Assembly: GCF_003590095.1 (NCBI RefSeq)
Contig: NC_039480.1
Coordinates: 8,719,328 to 8,783,327, forward strand
Direction: 5' to 3'
Origin: Trichoplusia ni
Lineage: Eukaryota; Arthropoda; Insecta; Lepidoptera; Noctuidae
DNA length: 64,000 nucleotides
The first letter of the stretch is position 1; every line of letters begins with the position of its first letter. Made by a program: the position numbers and the translations under genes. This document shows positions 12,156-23,943 of this stretch, piece by piece. The notes under the pieces were generated by a model. It was not told the origin of the DNA. It was given only the letters and a program-made list of their open reading frames with translations, and did no database searches.

Positions 12156-13658
12156 CAGGGACCGGCCGGATACTCATTGAAAGGGTTTTTGAAGGGGTTT
12201 TTTTAAGCGCTTCAAGAAAAAACCCTATGACATATGTTACACCTTCGAACGGATTACTGGAACCCTGTTCTGAACAGGTTACCCTTTCACTACCCTGTAA
12301 CACTGTAACAGGGTAACCCACTCCAACCTAAGACAGTGTAATATGCACTCTTTATCATAGACATTAGTTTGAAAATAGTATAACCACGAGCGCACGTGAC
12401 ATCTTACCGCCCAGCGGCGCCATTGTTGCATTTACCGAGCAACTTGTAAACATGGAATAAAAATCATTGTAGATATGATCTTACAGTTTAATTTTGCTTG
12501 TCGCACATTTGAAACGTTGTGATATATATTTTTCGTGTCTATACTTGTAGACCAGGGTCGATAATTTTTAAAACCAAAAAAAATAATAGTAGGATGAAAC
12601 CCATTAGAAAAGGAAATATTATAAAAATGAAAGGAAAATTAATTTACGGGGGCGATCTGAGGTCGAGAAGGGGGTGGGAGTGACGTTTGAAGAGTAAAAA
12701 ACGGATTTTCTCGATTTCCGGCAAAACTAAAATTCGTATCGAAAAAAGTCAAATGGCAAAGTTGTAGGAAATAAAAAGATCTAAAACTTTTGTGTTTACA
12801 TTTTTTTCACTCAACCTCAAAATTTATGTGAAAAATCCAAAAAACCAAGATTGTGGTTTTTTATTTTTATCTTTTACAAAAATTTATTTTGTAACGAAAT
12901 TCGGTGAAAACTTACTTTTTTGTGTCCCAAATACGCTGTAATTTATTTGATTAAAAATATTTATTTTTTCACCTTATTTTGAATTAATATAAAAATCTCA
13001 GAAAATGCAAAAAATGAAAAAAAACTTGTAATCGATTTTTTTTTAATTATTATAAATAATTTCATCTAAAAAATTTGATCTCATTTTGTGTTCAATAGAC
13101 CAATAATCGAGGAAGGTTTAAGGCTAGGTATATAAAATTACGCTGCAACTAATAGGAGCGAAGATTTAATGGAAAATGTGGCAAATACGGGGAAAAATAT
13201 TAATCTTCGAGGACATTCGTTCAAATATTCCTAACTTATATCTTCTAACCACGCGGACGAAGTCGCGAGCAACAGCTAGTTACCTATATGACGTTTCGCG
13301 CGTAGGTAGTTTGTCCGAGAGGCGCGAGTCGCGGCGCGACGCCTCGGCGATAGAAGAAAATCAGTTGTAGTCTTAGTAAAGCAATGAGGGGCCGCTAGGG
13401 TGCAAGTATGCAGCTCAAGTTTATTGGGTAATTCAGGGTAACACGAATAAAAGCCTTTCGTGAAGGTAACCACTTCAAAGGGTTAAGTTATTGAAGGGGT
13501 TAACCCCTTCACGTGGTTACCATAATGAAGGTGTTAACCATTTCGCTGGGTTTCGAGGGTGTAACTCGAACAAAAGGTAACACTGCGATATGAGTTACCC
13601 CGTGTACGGGTTACCCTGTCAAACGGCTTAACTCTAAAGTGGGGTTGTCCGGTCCCTG
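12156..13658. mobile_element. Non-autonomous hAT-like DNA transposon with terminal inverted repeats
   Basis: The element begins CAGGGACCGG and ends CCGGTCCCTG, a perfect 10-bp terminal inverted repeat of the CAGGG...CCCTG type seen in hAT transposons, and is flanked by exact 8-bp duplications (CTTATATG). Subterminal regions at 12,265-12,318 and 13,428-13,640 are crowded with variants of GGTTAACC and GGGTAAC/GTTACCC in both orientations, the kind of array that hAT transposases often bind. No ORF resembling a transposase is present, so it would have needed one in trans. A Helitron-like piece ending at 13,279 sits inside it. Terminal structure is seen directly; superfamily is inferred from it. 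Confidence 0.75.
13060..13279 (+). mobile_element. Helitron-like element, family 2, copy A, nested in the hAT-like element
   Basis: The piece includes TTTTGTGTTCAATAGACC, ATCGAGGAAGGTTTAAGGCT, GCAACTAATAGGAGCGAAGA and ends GACGAAGTCGCGAGCAACAG then CTAG, followed by T. The same blocks in the same order occur at 61,142-61,416. The 5' end is degenerate here, so the left limit is approximate. Its position between the hAT termini means that it inserted after, or was carried by, that element. Confidence 0.6.
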
Positions 13659-13666
13659 CTTATATG
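13659..13666. repeat. Right target-site duplication of the hAT-like element
   Basis: CTTATATG follows the right terminal repeat directly and matches the left copy at 12,148-12,155 exactly. Confidence 0.75.
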
Positions 13667-14767
13667 TGACGTTTCACGACTAACTCGGCCTTGACCGGAT
13701 ATTTTGTTGAGTTATATTCTTGATCTCAACCTTCTCTAGAATATAACCGTCGTCCTACTCTCATCATTAAACTATGGTGATATGATAAAACTTGTGACAT
13801 TACAGTACTATAACAAACACACACAGATACAAGATGGCCGTGTTATTGCCATATTTGCTATCAGCTTTCCGGCTGAATGGCTTTTACACCCTCATCAACT
13901 CACTGCCGTCCAAAGATTTGTAAAACTGGATAGTCCAAAAAGAAGAACTGTTTGTTTTAGTTTAGTCAATCTGTAAATATTTATATTTTGTGGAAGAATC
14001 AATAAATTGATAAGGTATCTACTATTTTATCGACACGAAAATACTTAAAAGTTTATCAGTAATGTAATAAACAGTATAAAAATGAAAAGACTACATACTA
14101 TTGGAGAGATCGTTGTTACATGTCGTACAACTAGACCTCTTTGTAAGCGGTGAAGTGAAGCTTACTATAGAATTAATTATTTCATAAACGGTACAAGATT
14201 AATTTCTTATCCTGTACCTGTATTATCGGTCACTAATACCAATTCCAGTGTGTCATTTTGACCACTCGAAGTAGAGCCGTAACAGCTGATCGTTGCGCAC
14301 CATTTGTTTTGATTGATGGGCTCATGTCAAACTGGCTGGTGCATGGGTTTATTACAAGATGGCTTTCGTTAGGATTTTATTTGTGATATAGCAACACTGT
14401 ATGTCTGATTACATAATCGTTGTTCATGACTGAAAATATTATTTAATAGGCGAAGAAAAATTTCCGGCTTTTTTTTTTGTTTATAGCTTGGTTTATAGAT
14501 TGTACTGTAAATATTTAACTCTGTAAAATTGTAAATTAAAAATGTTTTTGACCTTAGTTTACATTGAGTTAAAATACTTCTTTCTTCGATTTTGAACTTA
14601 CATACTTACATACATATACAAAAACATTTGCTTGTCATTATGTCTGTTACAAATTATCCAACCATATGACTGAGTCCATGTCCTAAGCAAACGTTACAAA
14701 GAAATTTGATTAAATTAGAAGTTCTGCCCGCTTACAACGAACTCCTAAACTAAAACTGTAATTATTG

Positions 14768-14818
14768 TGGAAGAGAGATGCAGCTACGCGTTCTATAGTA
14801 CTATGTCGCTTCCACTAC
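14768..14818. repeat. Short foldback element, GAGATAGCG family
   Basis: GTGGAAG at the left end pairs with CTTCCAC at the right end of a segment of about 50 bp whose centre is CTACGCGTTCTATAGTACTA. It resembles the copies at 16,045-16,198 and 22,407-22,472. Confidence 0.4.
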
Positions 14819-16044
14819 AGTTATATGTCTGTTTTTGTTGATTTTAAGAGTCCATAGTCAAGGGGTTGATCTTACACAAGATGTAAACAACAATTCTTGG
14901 GTAAATTACTTGGATAACTCTTAGTAATGCTAGTCGAGTACTCACAACATGTAGGTACTTTAAGATCTCTGTGTATACTTAAAGATTACCGAAGTTATGT
15001 ATCCCTTACATTTGGAACTTGTGAGTTTCTTGTTATACGGAAATCTGTCTGATATTCTTAACGTTGCTGTTTATATGATGCTTCGATTGGTAGATGAATC
15101 TTTCATAATGATCCAAACCAAAATCATTAAACTGCCTTCAAACAAAAAGTACTGAGCCAAATTTGATACCATTTTTTTCTATACCAAATGATAGTTATTT
15201 CAACATAAAAAAATGTAGACAAATTAAGAACCTCCATATTTTTAAATTGGTTGAAAATAAAGATCATTTCAGAAAAAAAAACAATTTCATCATTTTTGCA
15301 GGAATCTGGAAATCCTGAATAACATAACTAGTTCTACATAAATCCTAAACTTTGTTACCGAAGAAAGTTTAAAGGGAGTTGAAAGGGCTGCGGGTTCGTG
15401 CCCGGACAGTGAACAGGGCAATATCACAGATGCTAACAGCCGAGTGTATTCATTAATCTGATCTGATCATTTGTAACTGTCATGGCGCCAAGATGGTGGG
15501 CACGATACACGGAGAGAGCTTCATATGATTAGTGTGATGTCATTAAATAAGTATGTGTGCAAATTGGTGGTAATTTATTGAATAATATACTAATAAAACC
15601 TTTGTTAGTAATTTTCGTTTACGTTTCTTTTTTCGACTTGTTTATAGAAACATTTAGAAACCAAGATCAAAACAAAAGAGAAAGATAGATAAAGAGCGAA
15701 GAGTTCTTACTCAGTTTAAAAATAAGTCCGGTACTTAAATTGCTGAATAATGTTGTTCACTCTAAATGTAACATTTATACAACCCTACATAAATAAGTAA
15801 ATCTTACGAGAAACCTTTTAAGTGAGCATAAGAAATACCTTTACTCTGCGGACTCTACGAAAACTTAAATTAGAATCCGCAAAAGAAAACAAAAAAAAAC
15901 GGCGATCTTTCACAAACCGCGCTCACAGCGACCTCTATTCACAAAACATTATCAGCAACTGGCACAAAACAAACTTCAAGTTTAAAATATAAAGCGGACA
16001 CCCGAATTCACCACAGAAAACATTCAGAAACCTTCCACCATTGT

Positions 16045-16102
16045 CTGAAGAGCGAGATAGCGTTCTACATAGCGTAGAGCGGCATCCTACTTCCACAACT
16101 GC
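16045..16102. repeat. Short foldback element, GAGATAGCG family, first of a tandem pair
   Basis: GAAGAGCGAGATAGCGTTCT and the following ACATAGCGTAGAGCGGCATC, ending TACTTCCACAACTG, resemble the neighbouring copy at 16,138-16,198. The two lie about 35 bp apart in the same orientation. Confidence 0.4.
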
Positions 16103-16137
16103 AACAGACCAGCTTTAACAATTGATAGTAGACCTCC

Positions 16138-16198
16138 AGTTGTTAAAAAGAGATAGCGCTCTATGTCGGTCAATATGCTGTCTCGCTTGCACAACAGT
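16138..16198. repeat. Short foldback element, GAGATAGCG family, second of a tandem pair
   Basis: AGTTGTTAAAAAGAGATAGC at the left is an imperfect inverted match to GCTGTCTCGCTTGCACAACA at the right, giving a 60-bp foldback. Same family as 22,407-22,472. Confidence 0.45.
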
Positions 16199-19100
16199 AA
16201 CGCTTACTTCAAGGGCTGATGGTTGTAAAGGAAATCTCATCTACCCGCATTCAACTTATTCGGACGGATCAATTGCATCGAGGATTAAGTTTTAAATTGA
16301 TTTTCATTCCGCTCTTCATCATACATTCATGCAAGGCACACAGAGCTGATTAATGGACTACGTAGTACATGTCGTATCAAAGATAGCGAACGCAGCGAAA
16401 CTAATAAGGTGTTACGATGACAAATTGGTTCATGCATCTTTATGAAGGTTCTAATGATGTTAGCTGGTGATTTATATTATGAGCTTGTGACTTCAAATTA
16501 GTGTTATATTGTGGATGTCGTGTAAAGAATATTTTGTAATTTTGTATGAATGTTGTACCTGATGCTACCTATTTTTGGACCTCAAATCGTTTAATGATAT
16601 ATATTCTAGTCTGTATTCCAAAACGCATAAAATCGCGGAGAGATATTTAAAATAATATATTTTTTTAAAGACTTTGTTTACTGAAAGATTTGCTTATTCA
16701 CAAAAACTACTTTTTTCTGGACTGGTAGTAATTAGGTACTGTCATTTGAATTAATCTTTTCCAAGAAGTTTATCATTTTAGATGTGCAGTTGTTACATCA
16801 ATATATGACTATTAAAAATCAGAGAATGTGACAAGCGGTTACGAAGATTATTGATTTAACAAAAATTAAAAGTGATAAATTATAATGGGCACGAGTCCCC
16901 ACCGAAGACTTTCAAATACAGAACAAGGTTCCTGTTAAGAGAATACAAACACAAACTTACCTTCTATTTATTTCTTTTTAAAAATGTCAGAGCACTAGTG
17001 ACGTCAAAAAGCGTTCCGGAATGGCGCATTGCGTCCCGATGCGATTTCGGAATATAACGAGCTCACCCTGTTATCAAGCTCGGACTTCGCCCCTAATGGT
17101 CTCAAACTCAGCTTGGTCCTAATTGAAGAGCTCTGCTCAACTCAAATACCGACAAAATGTAGACAGACTTCACGTCACGGCGACTGATTCAAAAATGTTT
17201 TTTCTTCATGTTTTGAAGTAGACAAATAAGAAATAATATGCATGTTAAAGTATGGACCTCAGTTTCAGCCAATGGTGGAGCTCTCCAATGGACTTTTGGA
17301 GTGCACATACACCCGAGTAATATAGAATACCACGCCAAAACCAGTGGCGCGTGTCGGTCAAACCTCGTGTATGAGAAGCATTTATGTGATCCACGAATAC
17401 TGTTTTGTTCTGATTCTTTTCGTTGTGGCTTTAATGTTTTTACGACCCCCAGTATATTATTTACTTTGCCTTCCGTTTTTCATACAACCTATTACGGCAC
17501 ACTGAATCCTCGACTTCTTTAATGGGCGACACTAAAAACGTAAGTTTCTAAACCCATCGGCTTAGGCTCAGCGATGATACCTAAATCATTCAGAAAGATT
17601 TTTAGCAACAAAAACAGATTTAAAAACATAAAATATTATGAATAGCCTTGTTAACCGAACAGAGATTTCAATCATGCCATCAGAATGGTTTCAATCCCCT
17701 GAATAATTAACGGAATACCTTTAGCAAATTAATCGCGGAAAAGCAATTTTAGGTCGACGTTTAATTTGAGGTTTCGGGCAAAGAATGATTTATTTCCGGC
17801 AATCAATGTGTCAACTGCGGATATCATTGCCTACACGCCGACAACGATAATTGTGTTTGTTTATGTGTGTTTTTTATTTAAAAAAAAACGAAATTAAAGC
17901 AATTTATCAGGTAGGAGAAAATGACAAAACAAATGAAAATTCGTGTGGACGTTTAATCAAAATGTTTTAGTACATAAACCTATTTCTGTTGCACGGAAAA
18001 TTAAATTAATTTAGTATACAACAATAAATAACTATTTAGTGTCTTCGAAATTGTAGTTAAAAATTAGAGCTAAAAGGACGTAAAAGAAAAACAGAAATAT
18101 TTTAAATGGCCTAATAGCCTATCCTTGTCTATCGAAATGCTCAGGTAAAATATTGAGCTCTAAACCATATCTCTATTCCAACATTTACTATTTACACAAA
18201 CAACTTTCAAATCGAAACGCTACGAAAATCGAACTCAGAAAACCGTAGTTACGAATGCCCGCAAAAATTAAATAATATCAAACGTCCCGTTACCGTAAAT
18301 AGCTCGCTTTTGTTTACGCATAATAAACCGTTAACAATATAAAACGATAAAATTTCCGATTAATGCGTCAAGCGACAATTCATAAATGGAAAATCGCTGA
18401 AATAAATTGTCTGAATATAACACCATTACACCGGCGCGGCTCAATACATGAAAATATCAGCGTCATAATTAATTTACACAGCCTGATATCCTGTTTCTGT
18501 AATGTAAATTAATTAAGCTTAATTATAGAGTATTTGTACTGGGAGAAAGGAGATTTTTTAACGACTTTCGCTAGTATGTCACGAACGCTACAGACAGTGC
18601 TATTCTCGTAGCTAATTTTTGGGCAGACATAATTTACTGTCACCTTCTCGATAAGAACACTTTTATCATTTCAATTGAAGTTAACAGAGCTTGCAAGAAG
18701 TATTTTGTACTATTTACAATCGAAATGAACTATGGATTAACTGAAGCATTATGTCTCGTTTAAGTCTACGTAAGGTAGTGTCAAGAAGTCAAATGATATT
18801 ATCCACAACATTTTGAGATCGACACAATTAACTATAAGTAATATGCAAAGAGGTTACATACTCCTAGTTGTTCAGCATCAAACATTCCGATAATATTAAT
18901 TTAAAACTTTCAAACTTTTACACAAACAACGACCACAATTTGTTTGATAAATTCATAAAACGCAAAAAATCTTGAAGAAAAAAGGTCTCTTGTAAAAGTT
19001 TTTTATTACGAAAGTAAGGCGAATTTTCCTTGGGCAATTCCTTGAATAACTCACTGAGCATATGTGGGAAATGTCTGCGGTGTTAGGCTTACACAAAGGA

Positions 19101-20234
19101 ATAAAAATAGATCCTTTTACTGACAATCGACGCTAACTAGCATGAGTACCCTCACAGCCTCCGTCATTACTAGCGGGCACTTTGTTCTGATGTACGTGAC
19201 TTTTATGATAATGTATTATACTTTTTGCTACATAGTCATTAGGGCTTGTAACACGTGTACGTTTAGGTCATAAATCCGTGGTGATGTTTTTTATTGACAT
19301 TCAAAATTGTATTTCACTTTTAGAAAGAATCAATGATGTGAGTAATCACAAAATTGCGCTCCACAGTTCTTTTTCAAAGTTTAGTTTGAGCATGTAAAAT
19401 TTTCAGACAAGGTGTGATTTTCGTAAGTTCAGTGCATATGGAAATCGAAAACTTTCAGTCAACGCCATCTAGGCTCAAACTAAGGAACCCTTTGATATGC
19501 CTAACAGTCAACTAATAATTACATCCTGCACTTCTAATCACATACATTTTAAAAGTAGATTACACCCACTAATAATTGGTCGACAAACATTTTTCGAACA
19601 GTAGCAGTTAGGAAAACGTACCTCTACACGAAAAATCCAATTGAAAGAGCGTCTTTGTTGATGTACTATCTTTACAATACACTATTAACGCCTTATACGA
19701 CCTTAAAACTCAATAAACTTCACACCAATCTACTTGTACATACAACACGTACTGGTACAATTTTAACGTTCATAAAATACAGCACTAGCATCTACACAGA
19801 CCACAAGGTCCATACTTCCAATCCTCCATGGTTGTAATAACGCCATGCATAAAGGAAGTACACACCACAAATAGCAACTTACTAGCAGAGATCTCACTTA
19901 ATTCTCCTCCATACAGACAGCTAAAGGCAAGCTAATTTCCTTATATAAGATCTCTGTATACTCCACACGCCATATTTGCTTGAATGTATCGAAAAACCGC
20001 AGACTTGTGTGCTTTCAGCCGGTCGAAATAACACGTGGATGTGCGGCGTAACGAGTTTTACGTATTTATTAAATTATTACAACAATTTTTCTTGTAACAG
20101 CATTTTGTCGCGTTTCATTGAGTATTCGGAAATATATGTAAAGCCATTTACAGCAAAATGTTAGTTTGTGTTCTTTTCTTCAGGTATATCAAATAATGTT
20201 TTCGAGTTATCCAGATTGCCAGTCACACGGTTTT

Positions 20235-20262
20235 CAACCGACTTTTTATTTGAAGTCGGTTG
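20235..20262. repeat. 10-bp perfect hairpin
   Basis: CAACCGACTT and AAGTCGGTTG form a perfect 10-bp stem with an 8-base T-rich loop. CAACCGACTTC-type ends are common on lepidopteran repeats, so two inverted repeat ends may lie head to head. Confidence 0.4.
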
Positions 20263-22406
20263 TACGATTTTGTTCTTAAAAATATAATAAAACTCTCATA
20301 TCATTTCATTGTTCGGTTCAAAATAGAGCGAATTGAGACAGTTGCGAAACAGTTGGCAGTGCTTCTTAGAGCATGCAGATGAAAAAGCCGTATACAAAAA
20401 CCTCCAGTGTCTTGGACCACGTCTATCGATTCCTGTTATAAATTCAGTTCTCATTACGACTTTACAAAATTACTTAAGAACTGTCTTAATTTAACTTAAC
20501 CTTTAACCTCAAGGCTAAATACTTATTTCATTACAATCGCGGTTCGCAATAATCCTTATCATCTAAGTTAATCGAATTGTCTAGAACTTTCCCGTAGCTT
20601 AAACAAGCAACATTTTATATTGGTTCAACTTCTACTGTTTTCGGAAAAGGCCATGGAACATAAACTATTTGAGAAGTGCCTCTATGCTAATACTATTATC
20701 AGTCCATCTTTTTCATCTGTAGAAATACATAAAATACCAAAAATTACACTCATTTTTAGTGAAAACGAATAGTAAATTTCTATTAACTAAATTCATTCCA
20801 TAATGAAACAATGCCTTACTCAAGTATATTCATAGAGAAATCATATTTTTTTATTTGTTTAGAATATACAAATTGTGCTCGAGAGTTCTCGTACATTTTA
20901 CCATTCCAACATTAGTTATGTAGACTCGATGGCATGGCGAGATATGAGATCAACTGTTTTCAGACAAAACTAGAATCCTTAATCATAAGTTCACGATAAG
21001 ACGTGTGAATTAATCCTTTAATTTAAGTAAGGAAATACATATATCCAGTGGTAGAAATCTGTCAAATTATTATTGGTACTAAAGTTTAATCGTGACTTCT
21101 ACACAATGATCCTCGCTTTCATCGTGAGTTCCACTTCCTTCCATACACATATGATGATTTATTACATAAAACCATACAAAATAAACTCCTACAATTACAG
21201 GAAAAGGCGGTGTACAAGAATGGTTTTCCTGTACCCTCTGTTATTACGTGCAGAAATCAAAGTGTATTGGAAAAATCTCAGCGGAACTTTTATGGACAAG
21301 CTTTCTTAATCGTATACAGGTCAAATTCGACGAAATTCAAAACAGAATTGAACAAAATACAGATTTCAACAAAAATATTTAATAATAGTAAGTTGTTGTT
21401 ATTATAGAGTTTTTTCTATTACCACATTCACTTTGGTTTCACTGGTTTTCACTGGTTTACTAGAACACTAGTCAAAAACCATTTTTCTTAATAGCTGATA
21501 TATATGACATTCATACAATTAAAATATAACATACTACAAAGTGTAATTTTCAACACCTATGTATGTTAAATGAATGGATGATCATCTCAGTAAAGCTGTT
21601 GGTATACATATGTATATACCTAAATATAAGAGGAAATTTACTCTTCCTCCAAGAAATCATGAAACAAAAGACTGCCGGATAACATTTCCGAAGTTTGCAT
21701 CGCCTCAGCAAAAGCTATCTGTAATTTTCCAACGTTCTAATATTTTAATGTAGAGAGGAAAATTGTATCGAGTTCCCGCCAAGTTGTGTAAGAGAAAATT
21801 ATGAACAACATTTACATAGCCTGCATGGAGGATATTTATTTTGCTTATTAACAAAAATGTAAATATCGTGTTGAGGTAAATGTAATTACTACTTATTCTT
21901 CAGTAGAGCATCGCAGAATTAAATTAAATCAAATTAAAGAGCTCAGCTGATCTGCCCAAAGACACTTAATTATGACAAGTTCGGAAAACTCATTTCAATT
22001 TCAGCAATCATAAAAAAGCACTCCAGTTTTAACAATAAACAAACAAACAAACAACAAGAACTAATATATTTTCGCCACGTTATTTCGACCTCATGATGAA
22101 AGCCATGATGAAAACCTCATCTCCATTTAAACATCTTTTACTTACTTATCCTTGTCATACCAGTCTTATATCCGTTTTAATAAAGACTTAAAACTCCCTT
22201 ATGTACATTTAAAGTGTTAAATAAAGTTGGACCAGTTAATTGCATGTAAAGTTTTCATAAAAGTTTTACGATGTGGCCGTCTCGCGTTATGACGTGCCAG
22301 ATATTGCGGCGCTTGTTACCGAAGCTGGGAGACGCTGATTATACTCCGAACAAACATTGTACCCCGATAGCGATCTAAACTCTTACCACAACCGCTTGAA
22401 GAAATA

Positions 22407-22472
22407 CTGTTGAGTTCAAAAAGAGAGATAACGCTATACGGCTTGTATCTCGCTGTCTCACTTTTAAAACAG
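22407..22472. repeat. Short foldback element, GAGATAGCG family
   Basis: CTGTTGAGTTCAAAAAGAGA with GATAACGC at the left is inverted, with mismatches, as GCTGTCTCACTTTTAAAACAG at the right. It is the same layout and length as the copy at 16,138-16,198. Confidence 0.45.
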
Positions 22473-23717
22473 CTACGTTATTCGCGTACAAGAGTTAAAA
22501 GGTGGTGGAAAGCGATCTGGAAACAGTTTCGTTTTGTTACTTGGATACGGATCGAAGGAAATGCTCTTTATTGTTCAGCCAGTAATGATGTTGTAAGTTT
22601 TGTATTAAGATAAAAGTCGTTACGATACATATATAGATTATAATGTTCATTAAGTATATGTTATAGTTTACAAACTTTCGACTGTGTCATAATAGATATC
22701 TATCACATAATTATGTATTTACTTGGTATGTCTTAAATAAATCATGAAAGGAAAACTAGAGCAACTAGACATTCAATAAAAAGATGTCAATATTATTTCT
22801 GAAAACGCTTTTATTTATATCTGTAAAAGTTACACATCAACACGCAAATGCAATAAAACAATTTTGCATGCTAATGATCAAAACATATCTCTACAAATAT
22901 TAGCCAGCAGAAGTCCTATTTCACTTGGTTATAGACGTGTCTTTGGCGTGACATACGGACAGGCAGCGGTGCCTAAATCATACTTAACCCCTTGGGTAAG
23001 GAAACCAAAAAAATAATTAGCTTAGAAACGTGGACTAAACGCGGACTGCCAACCAAAACCACAGGGCATTGCTAACACATCTACTAATATTATGAAGCTA
23101 TGCATGTACATATACCAGGGTGACATCCAACATGACAGGTCTAGTCTGACATCCGACACACAAAGGATTAGTTCTGAACACTAAGTACCTCCCGAACACG
23201 CTTGATGTATTGTTGATCAAACACCTATCCTGTTGCTTGTTCTGCCAATGAGATGACATCTTATCTCCGGTAAGGATAGCGCAAGGACTCTGTTAGAAGA
23301 TAGAATGCACTCGCGACATCGAGGGTCTCGTACAAACAGGCCAAAGAAGCGAAAATCACGTAACAATTAAATTTAGTGGTTTCTTAGGTTTACGCGAATG
23401 TTAGATATTGAAATTGAAATTGAAGTTTTACGGATTTTATAGCGGTTTAATTTTAGATTTTAGTTCCCAACGTTTCGACACGTTTGCAGGTTACCTGCAA
23501 AAGTATTTATTGTTATAGCAACAACAATAATACACAATCATTGAAATTTTCAAATATCTAGCTAGGACTGTTCATGAAATACAGACCTGTGATGGACAGA
23601 CAGCGGCGCGTCAGTTATAGGGATCCTTTTACTCTCTAGGCACGGAACACCTAAGTAAAAACCCCTGTAACCTAAATTAACGATATAATATAAAGCTCTA
23701 TTATAAAGTTTATAAAA

Positions 23718-23943
23718 TCCCTACTTATAATATTATAAATGCGAAAGTAGCTCTGTCTGTCTGTCTGTCTGTTACGCTTTCACGTCTAAATCACTGAACT
23801 GATTTTAATGAAATTTGGTACAGAGATAGAGTTGACCTTGAGGAAAAACATAGGATAGTTTTCATACCGGACTTTCGAAGAGTTCTCTTGGAAACGCGAT
23901 ATAACCGACCTCGAGGCGGGCGAAGCCGCGGGCGAAAAGCTAG
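23718..23943 (+). mobile_element. Helitron-like element, family 1, copy B, with TCTG microsatellite
   Basis: It starts TCCCTACTTATAATATTATA after an A and ends GCGGGCGAAAAGCTAG before a T. Five to six TCTG units follow the block AATGCGAAAGTAGC, and GTTACGCTTTCACGTCTAAA comes next. Just before the 3' end GCGGGCGAAGCCGC can fold into a short hairpin, as Helitron 3' ends do. It is the best preserved of the three copies. Confidence 0.7.

Larger units (their letters stand above)
13667..23717. other. Long gene-free stretch with foldback repeats
   Basis: Ten kilobases with only short chance ORFs and no exon that I can support. Contents noted: foldback family members at 14,768-14,818, 16,045-16,102, 16,138-16,198 and 22,407-22,472, and a hairpin at 20,235-20,262. 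It may be intergenic or an intron of a gene whose exons lie outside the window; the sequence does not decide. Confidence 0.45.

Noticed and set aside
12098..12321. Overlapping ORFs on both strands at the left end of the hAT-like element
   Set aside because: They cross the element boundary and consist of terminal and subterminal repeat sequence.
15388..15410. B-box-like GGGTTCGTGCCCGG
   Set aside because: No A box at the right distance, no tRNA fold and no clear SINE body.
23755..23775. TCTG tandem units as a stand-alone microsatellite
   Set aside because: It is an internal part of the Helitron-like family 1 element and recurs at the same place in copy C.
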